Source: Deltaproteobacteria bacterium
GTDB taxonomy: Bacteria > Desulfobacterota > Desulfobacteria > Desulfobacterales > Desulfosarcinaceae
Reading direction: 5' to 3'
NCBI GenBank assembly: GCA_020444075.1
Contig: JAHLLR010000032.1
Location: 1 to 55,462 of the forward strand
Length of the DNA stretch: 55,462 nt
The notes under the pieces are model-generated. The model searched no databases. It saw nothing but the letters and a program-made list of their open reading frames with translations, and had not been told where the DNA came from. Numbering within the stretch: position 1 is the stretch's first letter; each line of letters opens with the position of its first letter. Shown here in pieces: positions 25,846-33,066 of the stretch. Made by a program: the position numbers and the translations under genes.

Positions 25846-27540
25846 ATGGCAACCGTTACCGGCGGACAACTTGTCGCAGAGGCCCTCATCGAAAAACAGG
25901 TGCAATACATCTTTACCTTGAGCGGGGGGCACATCACCCCCATCTATCAGTTCCTTGAAACTGCGGATGTAAAGCTGTTCGATACCCGGCATGAACAGGC
26001 GGCCCTGTTCATGGCCGAGGCCTGGGGAAAGATGACCCGCAAGCCGGCGGTGGCCATGGTAACCGCCGGACCGGGGTTTACCAACGCACTTACCGGTGTG
26101 GCCAGCGCCTATTTCTCCAATACGCCCCTGGTGCTGATTTCAGGATGTGTGGGCCTGGAGCACAAGGAAAAACTGGACCTTCAGGACATGTCTCAAGAGC
26201 CGGTCATTGCGCCCATGGTCAAAAAGACCTTAGTCTGTCAGAAAGCCGAACGGATTCCCGAATATGTGGATATGGCTTTTCGCACCGCCGGCAGCGGACG
26301 GCCGGGTCCGGTGTACCTCGAATTTCCGGTAGACGTGCTCAATACAAAGATCGAACGCGAGGCCGTCAAGAAAATCGAAACGGTGGTAGACTCAAAACCC
26401 GTGGATCTGGCCGGTGTCGAACGGATGCTGCAGATGATCGGAGAGGCGCAAAAACCGGTGGTGATCGCGGGCACCGGCGTCTGGCAGGCCGGGGCCGAGA
26501 CGGAACTGGTGCAGTTTGCCGAAAAGACCGGCATGCCCGTGTTCACGACGCTTTCCGGACGCGGCACCATTTCCGACACTCATCCCCTGTGCTTCGAGGG
26601 CGCCCTTGCCATTCGTCCCGGCGGTGCTTTTGCCGCGTATCTGGAAACCGACCTGGTAGTCATTCTCGGCACGCGGATATCCCTTTATTATATGTTCGGC
26701 GACATCTTCAACCCTGCCGCCCGAATGGTGCAGGTGGACATCAAGGCCGAAGAGATCGGCCGCAACCGCCGCATCGATTTGCCGGTGGTCAGCGACCTTA
26801 AAGCCTTTCTGGATGGCTGCAACCGGATGATTGCCCAAAAGGGGCTATCGGATGATTTGACCCATCGCTTTGCCGGCTGGATTAAAACCCTTCAACAGGC
26901 CGATGCCGACGGTAAGGCGCCCAACCTTGCTGCCTGGGAAAGCAAAAACTCACCCATCCATCCGATGCGTCTGGCCAGGGAAGTGGACCGGTTCATGGAT
27001 CGTGAAGACGATATTGTGGTAGCCGATGGCGGCGACACCACGACCTGGATGGGAATGACCCGAACGGTGAGAACTCCCGGCCACTACCTGGATTACGGCA
27101 TTTTCGGAAGCCTGGCCGTAGGACTGCCTTACGCCAATGCCGCCAAACTCAAATACCCGGACAAGCGGGTGCTGCTGATTTCCGGAGACGGCAGCATCGG
27201 GTTCAATTTCATGGAGTTTGAAAATTCTATCCGCAAGGGGCTGCCTATCGTGGTCGTGATTGCCAACGACCTGGGGTGGGGGATGATTCGCCACAGCCAG
27301 GAGATCCGCATCGGCCACGCCATCGAGGCCGGCACCTTCATCGGCCGCGTCGATTACCACAAAATGGTTGAAGCCATCGGCGGTAAAGGCTTTTTAGTGG
27401 AGACGCCCGATGGGATCCGGCCTGCCCTCGAAGCCGCTTTTGCATCGGGCAAGACCTGTTGCATCAACGTCATGACTGACCCTACCACGGTGAGTCCGGG
27501 AAGCATGGCGTTGGCCAATGTAGGGGCCTACAAAGCTTAG
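25846..27540 (+). CDS. Thiamine diphosphate-dependent enzyme, acetolactate synthase/2-hydroxyacyl-CoA lyase-like
   Basis: A 564-residue ThDP enzyme with pyrimidine, middle and PP domains. The glutamate that activates ThDP is in DTRHEQAALFMAEAW. The PP domain has the GDGS...ND motif (SGDGSIGFNFMEFEN, VVVIANDLGWGM). Family members are acetolactate synthase, 2-hydroxyacyl-CoA lyase and related carboligases. The missing small subunit and the company of SDRs and a transporter argue against a biosynthetic IlvB. AAGGAG lies before ATG 25846, six codons into the open frame. Confidence 0.85.
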   Translation: MATVTGGQLVAEALIEKQVQYIFTLSGGHITPIYQFLETADVKLFDTRHEQAALFMAEAWGKMTRKPAVAMVTAGPGFTNALTGVASAYFSNTPLVLISGCVGLEHKEKLDLQDMSQEPVIAPMVKKTLVCQKAERIPEYVDMAFRTAGSGRPGPVYLEFPVDVLNTKIEREAVKKIETVVDSKPVDLAGVERMLQMIGEAQKPVVIAGTGVWQAGAETELVQFAEKTGMPVFTTLSGRGTISDTHPLCFEGALAIRPGGAFAAYLETDLVVILGTRISLYYMFGDIFNPAARMVQVDIKAEEIGRNRRIDLPVVSDLKAFLDGCNRMIAQKGLSDDLTHRFAGWIKTLQQADADGKAPNLAAWESKNSPIHPMRLAREVDRFMDREDDIVVADGGDTTTWMGMTRTVRTPGHYLDYGIFGSLAVGLPYANAAKLKYPDKRVLLISGDGSIGFNFMEFENSIRKGLPIVVVIANDLGWGMIRHSQEIRIGHAIEAGTFIGRVDYHKMVEAIGGKGFLVETPDGIRPALEAAFASGKTCCINVMTDPTTVSPGSMALANVGAYKA

Positions 27541-27652
27541 TATTTATGTTTTAGCTAGAAGCGTCTTCCAGTCGCGATCCGGTTTTAGGATCCACGCTTC
27601 CGACCTCAGTCATCCGGCAGTGTCCGAACAACCCTAAACAAGGAGAGACACC

Positions 27653-28594
27653 GTGGAACCGCTTGCCATCGATCAGGTCAGGCTCAACTTCAACCCCCAG
27701 GGGATAATGGTGATCAATGCGGCCATCGGCCTGATGATGCTGGGTGTCTCCCTGGATTTGAAGATCGAGGACTTTAGACGTATCGTGGTGTCTCCCAAAG
27801 CGCCAGGGATAGGCTTGCTGGCCCAGTTCATTCTGCTGCCGGCATTTACTTTCCTGTTGACCCTGATTTTAAGACCCCATCCCTCCATGGCTCTGGGAAT
27901 GATCCTGGTGGCCGCCTGCCCGGGGGGCAACCTGTCCAATATCATGACCTATCTGGCCAAGGGCAACTGCGCGGTATCCATCAGCATGACGGCCATTTCC
28001 ACCATCGCGGCGATTTTCATGACACCGCTGAACCTCTCCATCTGGGGCAGCCTCAACCCGGCCACCGCCGAAATTTTACGCAAAGTCAGCCTCAGCCCCG
28101 TGGACGTTTTTGTTACCGTATTTGTCATCCTCGGCATCCCGCTGATCATCGGACAGATTCTGGCCCGGTTTTTCCCTACCCTGGCCGACCGGGTGCGTCG
28201 CCCCTTCAAGATCTTCTCCCTGATATTTTTCATCCTGATTGTCGGCGGCGCGTTGGCGGCCAACTGGAAAAACTTTCTCAGCTATGTGGGCATCGTTATG
28301 TTTGCGGTATTTGTCCACAATGCACTGGCGTTGAACCTGGGCTACTGGTCCGGGCGATTGGCCAGACTGGAGGAGCGGGATTCCCGCGCCACCTGCCTCG
28401 AGGTAGGCATTCAGAATTCGGCCCTGGGGTTGGTGCTGGTTTTCAATTTCTTCGATGGTCTGGGCGGCATGGCCATTCTCGTGGCCTGGTGGGGGGTCTG
28501 GCACATCATCGCCGGCCTGGCCACGGCGTTTATCTTCACCCGCCGGCCGTTGCCTGCCGGAGAGCAGGCGGATGATGCCGCCTGCCGCCTGTGA
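27653..28594 (+). CDS. Bile acid:sodium symporter family (BASS) transporter
   Basis: A 313-residue membrane protein with about nine to ten hydrophobic helices. The discontinuous-helix motif around ACPGGNLSNIMTYLAKGN and the later LEVGIQNSALG are typical of the BASS/NTCP-like family. These transporters usually import organic anions with sodium. Start is GTG 27653 with AAGGAGA upstream. Its position between the ThDP enzyme and a second SDR suggests that it imports the substrate of this pathway. Confidence 0.87.
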   Translation: MEPLAIDQVRLNFNPQGIMVINAAIGLMMLGVSLDLKIEDFRRIVVSPKAPGIGLLAQFILLPAFTFLLTLILRPHPSMALGMILVAACPGGNLSNIMTYLAKGNCAVSISMTAISTIAAIFMTPLNLSIWGSLNPATAEILRKVSLSPVDVFVTVFVILGIPLIIGQILARFFPTLADRVRRPFKIFSLIFFILIVGGALAANWKNFLSYVGIVMFAVFVHNALALNLGYWSGRLARLEERDSRATCLEVGIQNSALGLVLVFNFFDGLGGMAILVAWWGVWHIIAGLATAFIFTRRPLPAGEQADDAACRL

Positions 28595-28640
28595 TCAATT
28601 TCATCGGCGCATCCGCGGTTATTTATATAAGGAGATAAGC

Positions 28641-29462
28641 GTGGCCAGACGGAATTTTTCCAATAAAGTCGTTGTGGTGACCGGAGCGGCCAGTGGAATC
28701 GGCCTGGCCGCCGCCAGACGCTTTGCCAGGGCCGGAGCGACCTGCGCCCTGCTGGATATGGACGAAGCACGCTTGAAACGATGCCAGCAGGAGTTTCGGG
28801 ATGCCGGGCACCGGGTCATGGGCCTGTGCTGCGACGTTACCCGACGGGCTGACTGCGAAGGGGCTATGCAGGCTGTCATCGACGGGTTCGGCGGCATCGA
28901 TGTACTGTTCAACAACGCCGGCATCACCCAGCGCAGCGCTTTCGTGGAAACCCGCATCGAGGTTTATGAACGGGTAATGGCGGTCAATTTTTTCGGCGCC
29001 CTTTACTGCACCAAGGCAGCTATCCACAGCCTGATCCAGCGGCGTGGGCTGATCATCTCCAATGAAAGCATCGCCGGCCTGGCGCCGCTGTTGGGGCGCA
29101 CGGGTTATGCAGCCAGCAAACACGCCATGCACGGCCTGTTCACCTCTCTGCGCAGCGAAGTCCGGAGCCAGGGCGTTCACGTCATGGTGGTCTGTCCAGG
29201 CTTTGTCAGGACCAATTTGCAGGATCGGGCGCTGGGGGGGGATGGGTCCGTCACCCATCACCCTCAATCCCGGATCGGCAGGCAGGCTACTCCGGAGCGT
29301 GCTGCCGAGGCCATTTTCCGCGGGGCTGAGAAAGAAAAAGACCTGCTGGTGCTCACCGGCATGGGAAAAATCGCTTACTGGATCAGTCGACTGGCGCCGT
29401 CCTTTTACGAACGGCGCATGGCCAGCCGGTTCAAGGCGGAACTGGAGCGCTCAAATCCGTGA
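28641..29462 (+). CDS. Short-chain dehydrogenase/reductase
   Basis: A 273-residue SDR with TGAASGIG, NNAGI in LFNNAGITQRS and YAASK in the active site. The long C-terminal tail (ISRLAPSFYERRMASRF) resembles the membrane-near ends of SDRs that act on lipids or hydrophobic alcohols. GTG 28641 has AAGGAGATAAGC upstream. An upstream extension of the frame overlaps the BASS gene and is unlikely. Confidence 0.85.
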   Translation: MARRNFSNKVVVVTGAASGIGLAAARRFARAGATCALLDMDEARLKRCQQEFRDAGHRVMGLCCDVTRRADCEGAMQAVIDGFGGIDVLFNNAGITQRSAFVETRIEVYERVMAVNFFGALYCTKAAIHSLIQRRGLIISNESIAGLAPLLGRTGYAASKHAMHGLFTSLRSEVRSQGVHVMVVCPGFVRTNLQDRALGGDGSVTHHPQSRIGRQATPERAAEAIFRGAEKEKDLLVLTGMGKIAYWISRLAPSFYERRMASRFKAELERSNP

Positions 29463-29725
29463 AAGAACGATACGAATTGATTTATGGATTCCTGCATTGT
29501 GTCGGCCGAACCCAGTATCATGCCGGTTATGCGGATTCTGAATTGGCGGCTGACCAATGGGTCCAAACGCATGGATGCAGGACTTCAGAAATAATTAAAG
29601 TTCCCGAAACAGATCCGGTACGATGGTGTCCGGTCCGCCACTGTCACATGAAGCGTCAAAAACCCTGGTTCGGCTACCGGTCGATGGATGGCGCGATGAC
29701 TATCCGGCGGACAGTCGATGGGTAA
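29459..29725 (+). CDS. Possible small protein overlapping the SDR stop
   Basis: An 88-codon frame whose GTG overlaps the SDR stop as GTGA, a layout seen in coupled genes. The product (VKERYELIYGFLHCVGRTQY at the start) has several histidines and cysteines and no family I recognise. Codon use becomes less regular after the middle. It could be chance, and I give it only because of the overlap. The rest of the gap to the TetR gene holds TATTA-N12-TAATA at 29740-29761, a weak inverted repeat. Confidence 0.25.
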   Translation: MKERYELIYGFLHCVGRTQYHAGYADSELAADQWVQTHGCRTSEIIKVPETDPVRWCPVRHCHMKRQKPWFGYRSMDGAMTIRRTVDG

Positions 29726-29795
29726 ACAGCCGGGCATCTTATTAATGGGATTGGGATAATAGCTAATTTCAAGATGGCGTCTAATCTCGATCGGG

Positions 29796-30434
29796 ATGGA
29801 AATGGGACTCAAAGAGAGAAGGGAACGGGAAAAAGAAGCGCGCAAGCGGCAGATTCTTGCGGCTGCCAGAAAACTGTTGTTTAAAAAAGGGATTCAATCC
29901 ACCAGTATCAACCAGATAGCCCGGACGGCCGAGCTGGGTGTCGGAACGATTTATTTCTACTATCAGAGCAAAGAGGAAATATTTTACTCGCTTCAGGAGG
30001 AGGGCCTGGATATCTTTTTCCGCGAAATCGATGCCATCGGACGGGCCAAAACGGCACCCGACGCGAAACTCCGTGAAACCGGCCGGGCTTATCTGCGCTT
30101 CAGCAGCGAGCAAAAGGACTATTTCGATATCATCAACTACTTCCTGGCCACGCCGACGGTGATTCTCGGAAGCGAACTGAAGCAGCAGATCGACCGTAAA
30201 GGCAGCCACATCCTCGAGCTGATTGGCGGGTTTATCCGTGCGGGTGTCTCCGAAGGCATGTTCAGGGAGGTTGATCCAAAAAAATATGCCATCATGTTCT
30301 GGGGGGCCCTGCACGGGCTGACCCAGTTCAAAAAGCTGGAAGACACGGTTTTAGAGGGAGAAAATCATCAGCACATTTTCAATTACGCTGTCGATCAATT
30401 GATCGACGGACTGAAGCGCCCAAAGGAACATTAA
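29796..30434 (+). CDS. TetR family transcriptional regulator
   Basis: A 212-residue repressor. The N-terminal helix-turn-helix is KRQILAAARKLLFKKGIQST followed by SINQIARTAELGVGTIYFYYQSKEEI, and the C-terminal helices form an uncharacterised ligand pocket. ATGs at 29796 and 29802 are both possible; neither has a strong ribosome site. It follows the SDR-ThDP-BASS-SDR row and directly precedes the xsc remnant, so it may have controlled either. Confidence 0.88.
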   Translation: MEMGLKERREREKEARKRQILAAARKLLFKKGIQSTSINQIARTAELGVGTIYFYYQSKEEIFYSLQEEGLDIFFREIDAIGRAKTAPDAKLRETGRAYLRFSSEQKDYFDIINYFLATPTVILGSELKQQIDRKGSHILELIGGFIRAGVSEGMFREVDPKKYAIMFWGALHGLTQFKKLEDTVLEGENHQHIFNYAVDQLIDGLKRPKEH

Positions 30435-30436
30435 AA

Positions 30437-30601
30437 ATGGCTAAGCAGAAAATGGCACCCCGTGAGGCGCTGGTGCAAATCCTGATGGCCGATAGCATGA
30501 AGACCGGGTTCGGCATCGTCGGCCCTGCATATCGAGATACCTCCAACCTGTTTCTCGCCGCCGTTATCCGTTTCATCCCCGTTGCTCACCAGAATTCATA
30601 A
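30437..30601 (+). pseudogene. Remnant of a sulfoacetaldehyde acetyltransferase-like gene
   Basis: A 54-codon frame starting 2 nt after the TetR stop, with AAAGGAAC in front. Its product matches the N-terminus of Xsc-type ThDP enzymes: APREALVQILMADSMKTGFG, GIVGPAYRDTSNLF and IRFIPVAHQ (Xsc proteins read GIVGSAYMDALDIF and IRFIPVAHEQGAAHMADGY). After VAHQNS a stop occurs, and no continuation of the roughly 580-residue enzyme is found before the next gene. I therefore read it as the start of an xsc-like gene whose body was deleted. Confidence 0.65.
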
Positions 30602-30730
30602 GCCAGCAATGCTGCAATCCTCTCGGACGACCCCTTGACAGCGGGAATCATTCGGGTTAGTTGTTTGTGCGCATTTACCCATTAAATATTTCATCAACCA
30701 GCAGGTTCACCGAAGGGAAAAGGGGGGAAG

Positions 30731-31690
30731 ATGAGCGAGTCGATAAACCTAAAGGCCGTTGACCGGGTTGAAATTTTAACCCTTCAAGACAATATTATCG
30801 ACATGGTCGCACAGGACAACAGCGCGTTGGTTCAACGTGCCATGCCGTTAGTGGGACTTGAGGTGAAAAAAAGCATCCTGGCCGAGCATGGCTTTTCCTC
30901 GCTGATCACGGTCACCGCCGGTGACACGTCCCGGAGCATGCTTTTCGACTTCGGCTTTTCCGAACATGGGGCGGCGTTTAACGCCGATGCCCTGGGTGCG
31001 GATCTGACCCGGGTCGAGGAGATGGCCCTGTCGCATGGCCATCTGGATCACGTGGGCGGGATGCGCGCCCTGGTCGAAAAAACAGGCAAAAAGGATATCC
31101 CGCTGGTGCTTCACCCGAAGGCTTTCAGAAGTCCTCGGTTTTTGAAAATATCCGATGAATTCAAAGTGTTTTTTCCCGCCTTTACGCGGAGCAAGGCCGC
31201 CGCCGCCGGCGCGGCTGTGGTCGATACCGACAAACCCTATGCCATGCTCGATCATGCAGTGGCCTTTTTGGGTCAGATTCCCCGGATCACCGATTTTGAA
31301 CAGGGGGCTCCCAATCTGTTCTGTGAGATCGACGGGAAAGAACAACCGGATCCCTTTGATGACGATTCGGCAATCATTTTCAACGTCCGGGACAAAGGCC
31401 TGGTGGTGGTTTCCGGCTGCGCCCATTCGGGAATCGTGAATACGGTCGCCCATGCCCGGAAAATTTCCGGTGTCCAAAAGGTGATGGCCATTATGGGTGG
31501 TTTTCACCTGGCCGGCCTCGATGAGGAAAAAGTTGTCAAACCGACCATCGACGCATTGAAGGCCTTCAAACCGACCTATATCATTCCTACCCACTGCACC
31601 GGCAGGATGGCCGTGCAGCGCATCGAAAAAGAGATGCCGGCCAATTTCCTGCTGAACATGTCCGGAACCCGGCTGACCTTCAGCGCGTGA
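30731..31690 (+). CDS. MBL-fold metallohydrolase
   Basis: A 319-residue metallo-beta-lactamase fold protein with the metal motif SHGHLDHVGG, a second ligand region in VVSGCAHSGI and a final IIPTHCTG. The arrangement resembles the archaeal/bacterial group annotated as 7,8-dihydropterin-6-methyl-4-(beta-D-ribofuranosyl)-aminobenzene-5'-phosphate synthase, but activity cannot be assigned. AAAAGGGGGGAAG precedes the ATG. TTGACA at 30635-30640 may be a weak -35. A terminator follows. Confidence 0.85.
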   Translation: MSESINLKAVDRVEILTLQDNIIDMVAQDNSALVQRAMPLVGLEVKKSILAEHGFSSLITVTAGDTSRSMLFDFGFSEHGAAFNADALGADLTRVEEMALSHGHLDHVGGMRALVEKTGKKDIPLVLHPKAFRSPRFLKISDEFKVFFPAFTRSKAAAAGAAVVDTDKPYAMLDHAVAFLGQIPRITDFEQGAPNLFCEIDGKEQPDPFDDDSAIIFNVRDKGLVVVSGCAHSGIVNTVAHARKISGVQKVMAIMGGFHLAGLDEEKVVKPTIDALKAFKPTYIIPTHCTGRMAVQRIEKEMPANFLLNMSGTRLTFSA

Positions 31691-31726
31691 TTGTCGTCGC
31701 GGGGTGATCTGAAATAGGAACAAACG

Positions 31727-31764
31727 AAAAAGCGGACGGCGTGTCTTGCGCCGGACCGCTTTTT
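31727..31764 (+). terminator. Intrinsic terminator after the MBL-fold gene
   Basis: AAAAAGCGG (31727-31735) pairs with CCGCTTTTT (31756-31764), with a further GC-rich inner stem. It ends in a T-run and can act in both directions. Confidence 0.8.
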
Positions 31765-31878
31765 CATTGTATTCTGAAAATGATCCATCCCGGTCCGCCG
31801 ATGTGCGTTGCTGACCGGACAATCGGAAGGGTAAATGTTCTGAGGCGCATCTTTCACACCATTCAAAGGATTAGCATC

Positions 31879-32700
31879 GTGAGAAACCTTAAATTGGTAA
31901 TTGTTTTAATGGTTCTCCTTATTCCGGCTGCGCTGCACGCCGCCTTCGAGGTGGAAGGCGTCCTCAAGGCGGACATCGGTTCTCCCATTCTGGATGTAAC
32001 CACCAACCCGGCCGAGGACATGGTCTTTATCCTTACCCCGGGGGCGGTGCTGATCTATTCGGCAGATGATCAAGCTGTTTTGGACAGTATTCCGGTTGAA
32101 AAACAATTCGACCATATCGCCTATCAGGACCCCGACCGGCTGGTTTTGACCGCCGTCAAACCGTCCCGCATCAGCATCATCCGTTTCAGCCGCATTTTTG
32201 ACATCGATCTGTCCGGCAGGGCGGTTAAGGGGCCCCGGGATGCGAAGGTGACCCTCGTGGTGTTTGACGACTACCAGTGACCGTACTGTGCTCGTTTAGA
32301 GCAATTTATCCAGCAGGTGCTGGAAAAATTCCCCAACGACGTCAGTTATGCGATCAAAAACTTTCCGCTTTCCAGCCACCCATTTGCCCATTCAAGCGCC
32401 ATGGCGGCCCTGGCTGCGGGCAACCAGGGAAAATTCTGGGAGTTCCACAGCCGACTGCTTGAGAATCACAATCAGATCAATGAAGAGAAAATTCTGGAAA
32501 TCGCCGGTGGGATGGGGTTGAATATGGACCGGTTCAATCAGGACCGCCAGTCCGCATCCAGCCGCCTATTGATTCAGGAAGATGTTGAAAACGGTCGAAA
32601 AATAGGCGTTCGCGGAACCCCGTCGCTGTTTTTGAACGGAAAGCGAGTCAGCAACCCGGGGAAACTTCCCGAGTTGATCATGAGGGAACTCGGTAAATGA
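31879..32700 (+). CDS. DsbA-like thioredoxin-fold selenoprotein with in-frame UGA
   Basis: A 273-residue exported protein if UGA at 32278-32280 is read as selenocysteine (U134). The first part has a signal peptide (LVIVLMVLLIPAALHAAFE) and a beta-rich domain. The thioredoxin-fold part has the active site DDYQ-U-PYC, where DsbA-like proteins carry F-x-CPYC. The same frame continues after UGA with ARLEQFIQQVLE and IKNFPLSSHPFAHSSAMAAL, and reaches the cis-proline motif GVRGTPSLFLNG. Continuity of frame, homology on both sides and the position of UGA exactly at the active-site cysteine support decoding rather than a broken gene. GTG 31879 has AAAGGA 8 nt upstream. The next gene overlaps its stop (ATGA). 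Confidence 0.82.
32281..32303 (+). promoter_or_regulatory. SECIS-like hairpin after the UGA codon
   Basis: Eight nt after the UGA a stem TGCTC (32289-32293) pairs with GAGCA (32299-32303) around the loop GTTTA. Bacterial SECIS elements are small hairpins placed within the coding sequence shortly after UGA, with a G and U in the apical loop. Distance and loop fit that pattern. The stem is short and I could not compute its energy. Confidence 0.5.
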
Positions 32701-32975
32701 AAAATAAAATATTCAAATTTTTATTTCTGGTCGTGGCGATATCGATGATATCGATGTCATGCACCCACAAACCCTATCATCCGACCAAAAGCGAGCGGGA
32801 GTGGGCCATTGATCATGAAGCCTGTGAAGTGTGGGTCAGAGAGGGTATCCGTGATGAGCCCGACACCTATGACAACTTTGACGAGATGCGGCTGATCCAC
32901 CAATGCATGAAAGACAAGGGATGGCAGTGGGAGCGGACCGATCTTTTTAATTTCAAGAAAGCACCGGCGGAGTAA
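32697..32975 (+). CDS. Small lipoprotein of unknown function
   Basis: A 92-residue protein with a signal peptide and lipobox (SMISMSC, cysteine about residue 22). The remainder is acidic and contains two further cysteines in HEACEVWVREGI and HQCMKDKGWQWE, which may form a disulfide. Its start overlaps the stop of the selenoprotein (ATGA), so the two are translated together. The cysteine pair makes it a candidate substrate or partner of the DsbA-like protein; this is inference. Confidence 0.75.
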   Translation: MKNKIFKFLFLVVAISMISMSCTHKPYHPTKSEREWAIDHEACEVWVREGIRDEPDTYDNFDEMRLIHQCMKDKGWQWERTDLFNFKKAPAE

Positions 32976-33066
32976 AACCCCGGTTCGCTGTTCACCAAAG
33001 GCGTGCCGCTTGAACCATTCCGCTGCGGCTCTGCAATGATCACGCTTTTGCACCGTTGGGGCCTAT

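Noticed and set aside
32278-32280. UGA as a true stop that splits a broken dsbA-like gene
   Set aside because: The frame continues without any shift, homology is present on both sides and the UGA falls exactly on the active-site cysteine; a hairpin follows. A broken gene would not be expected to show this.
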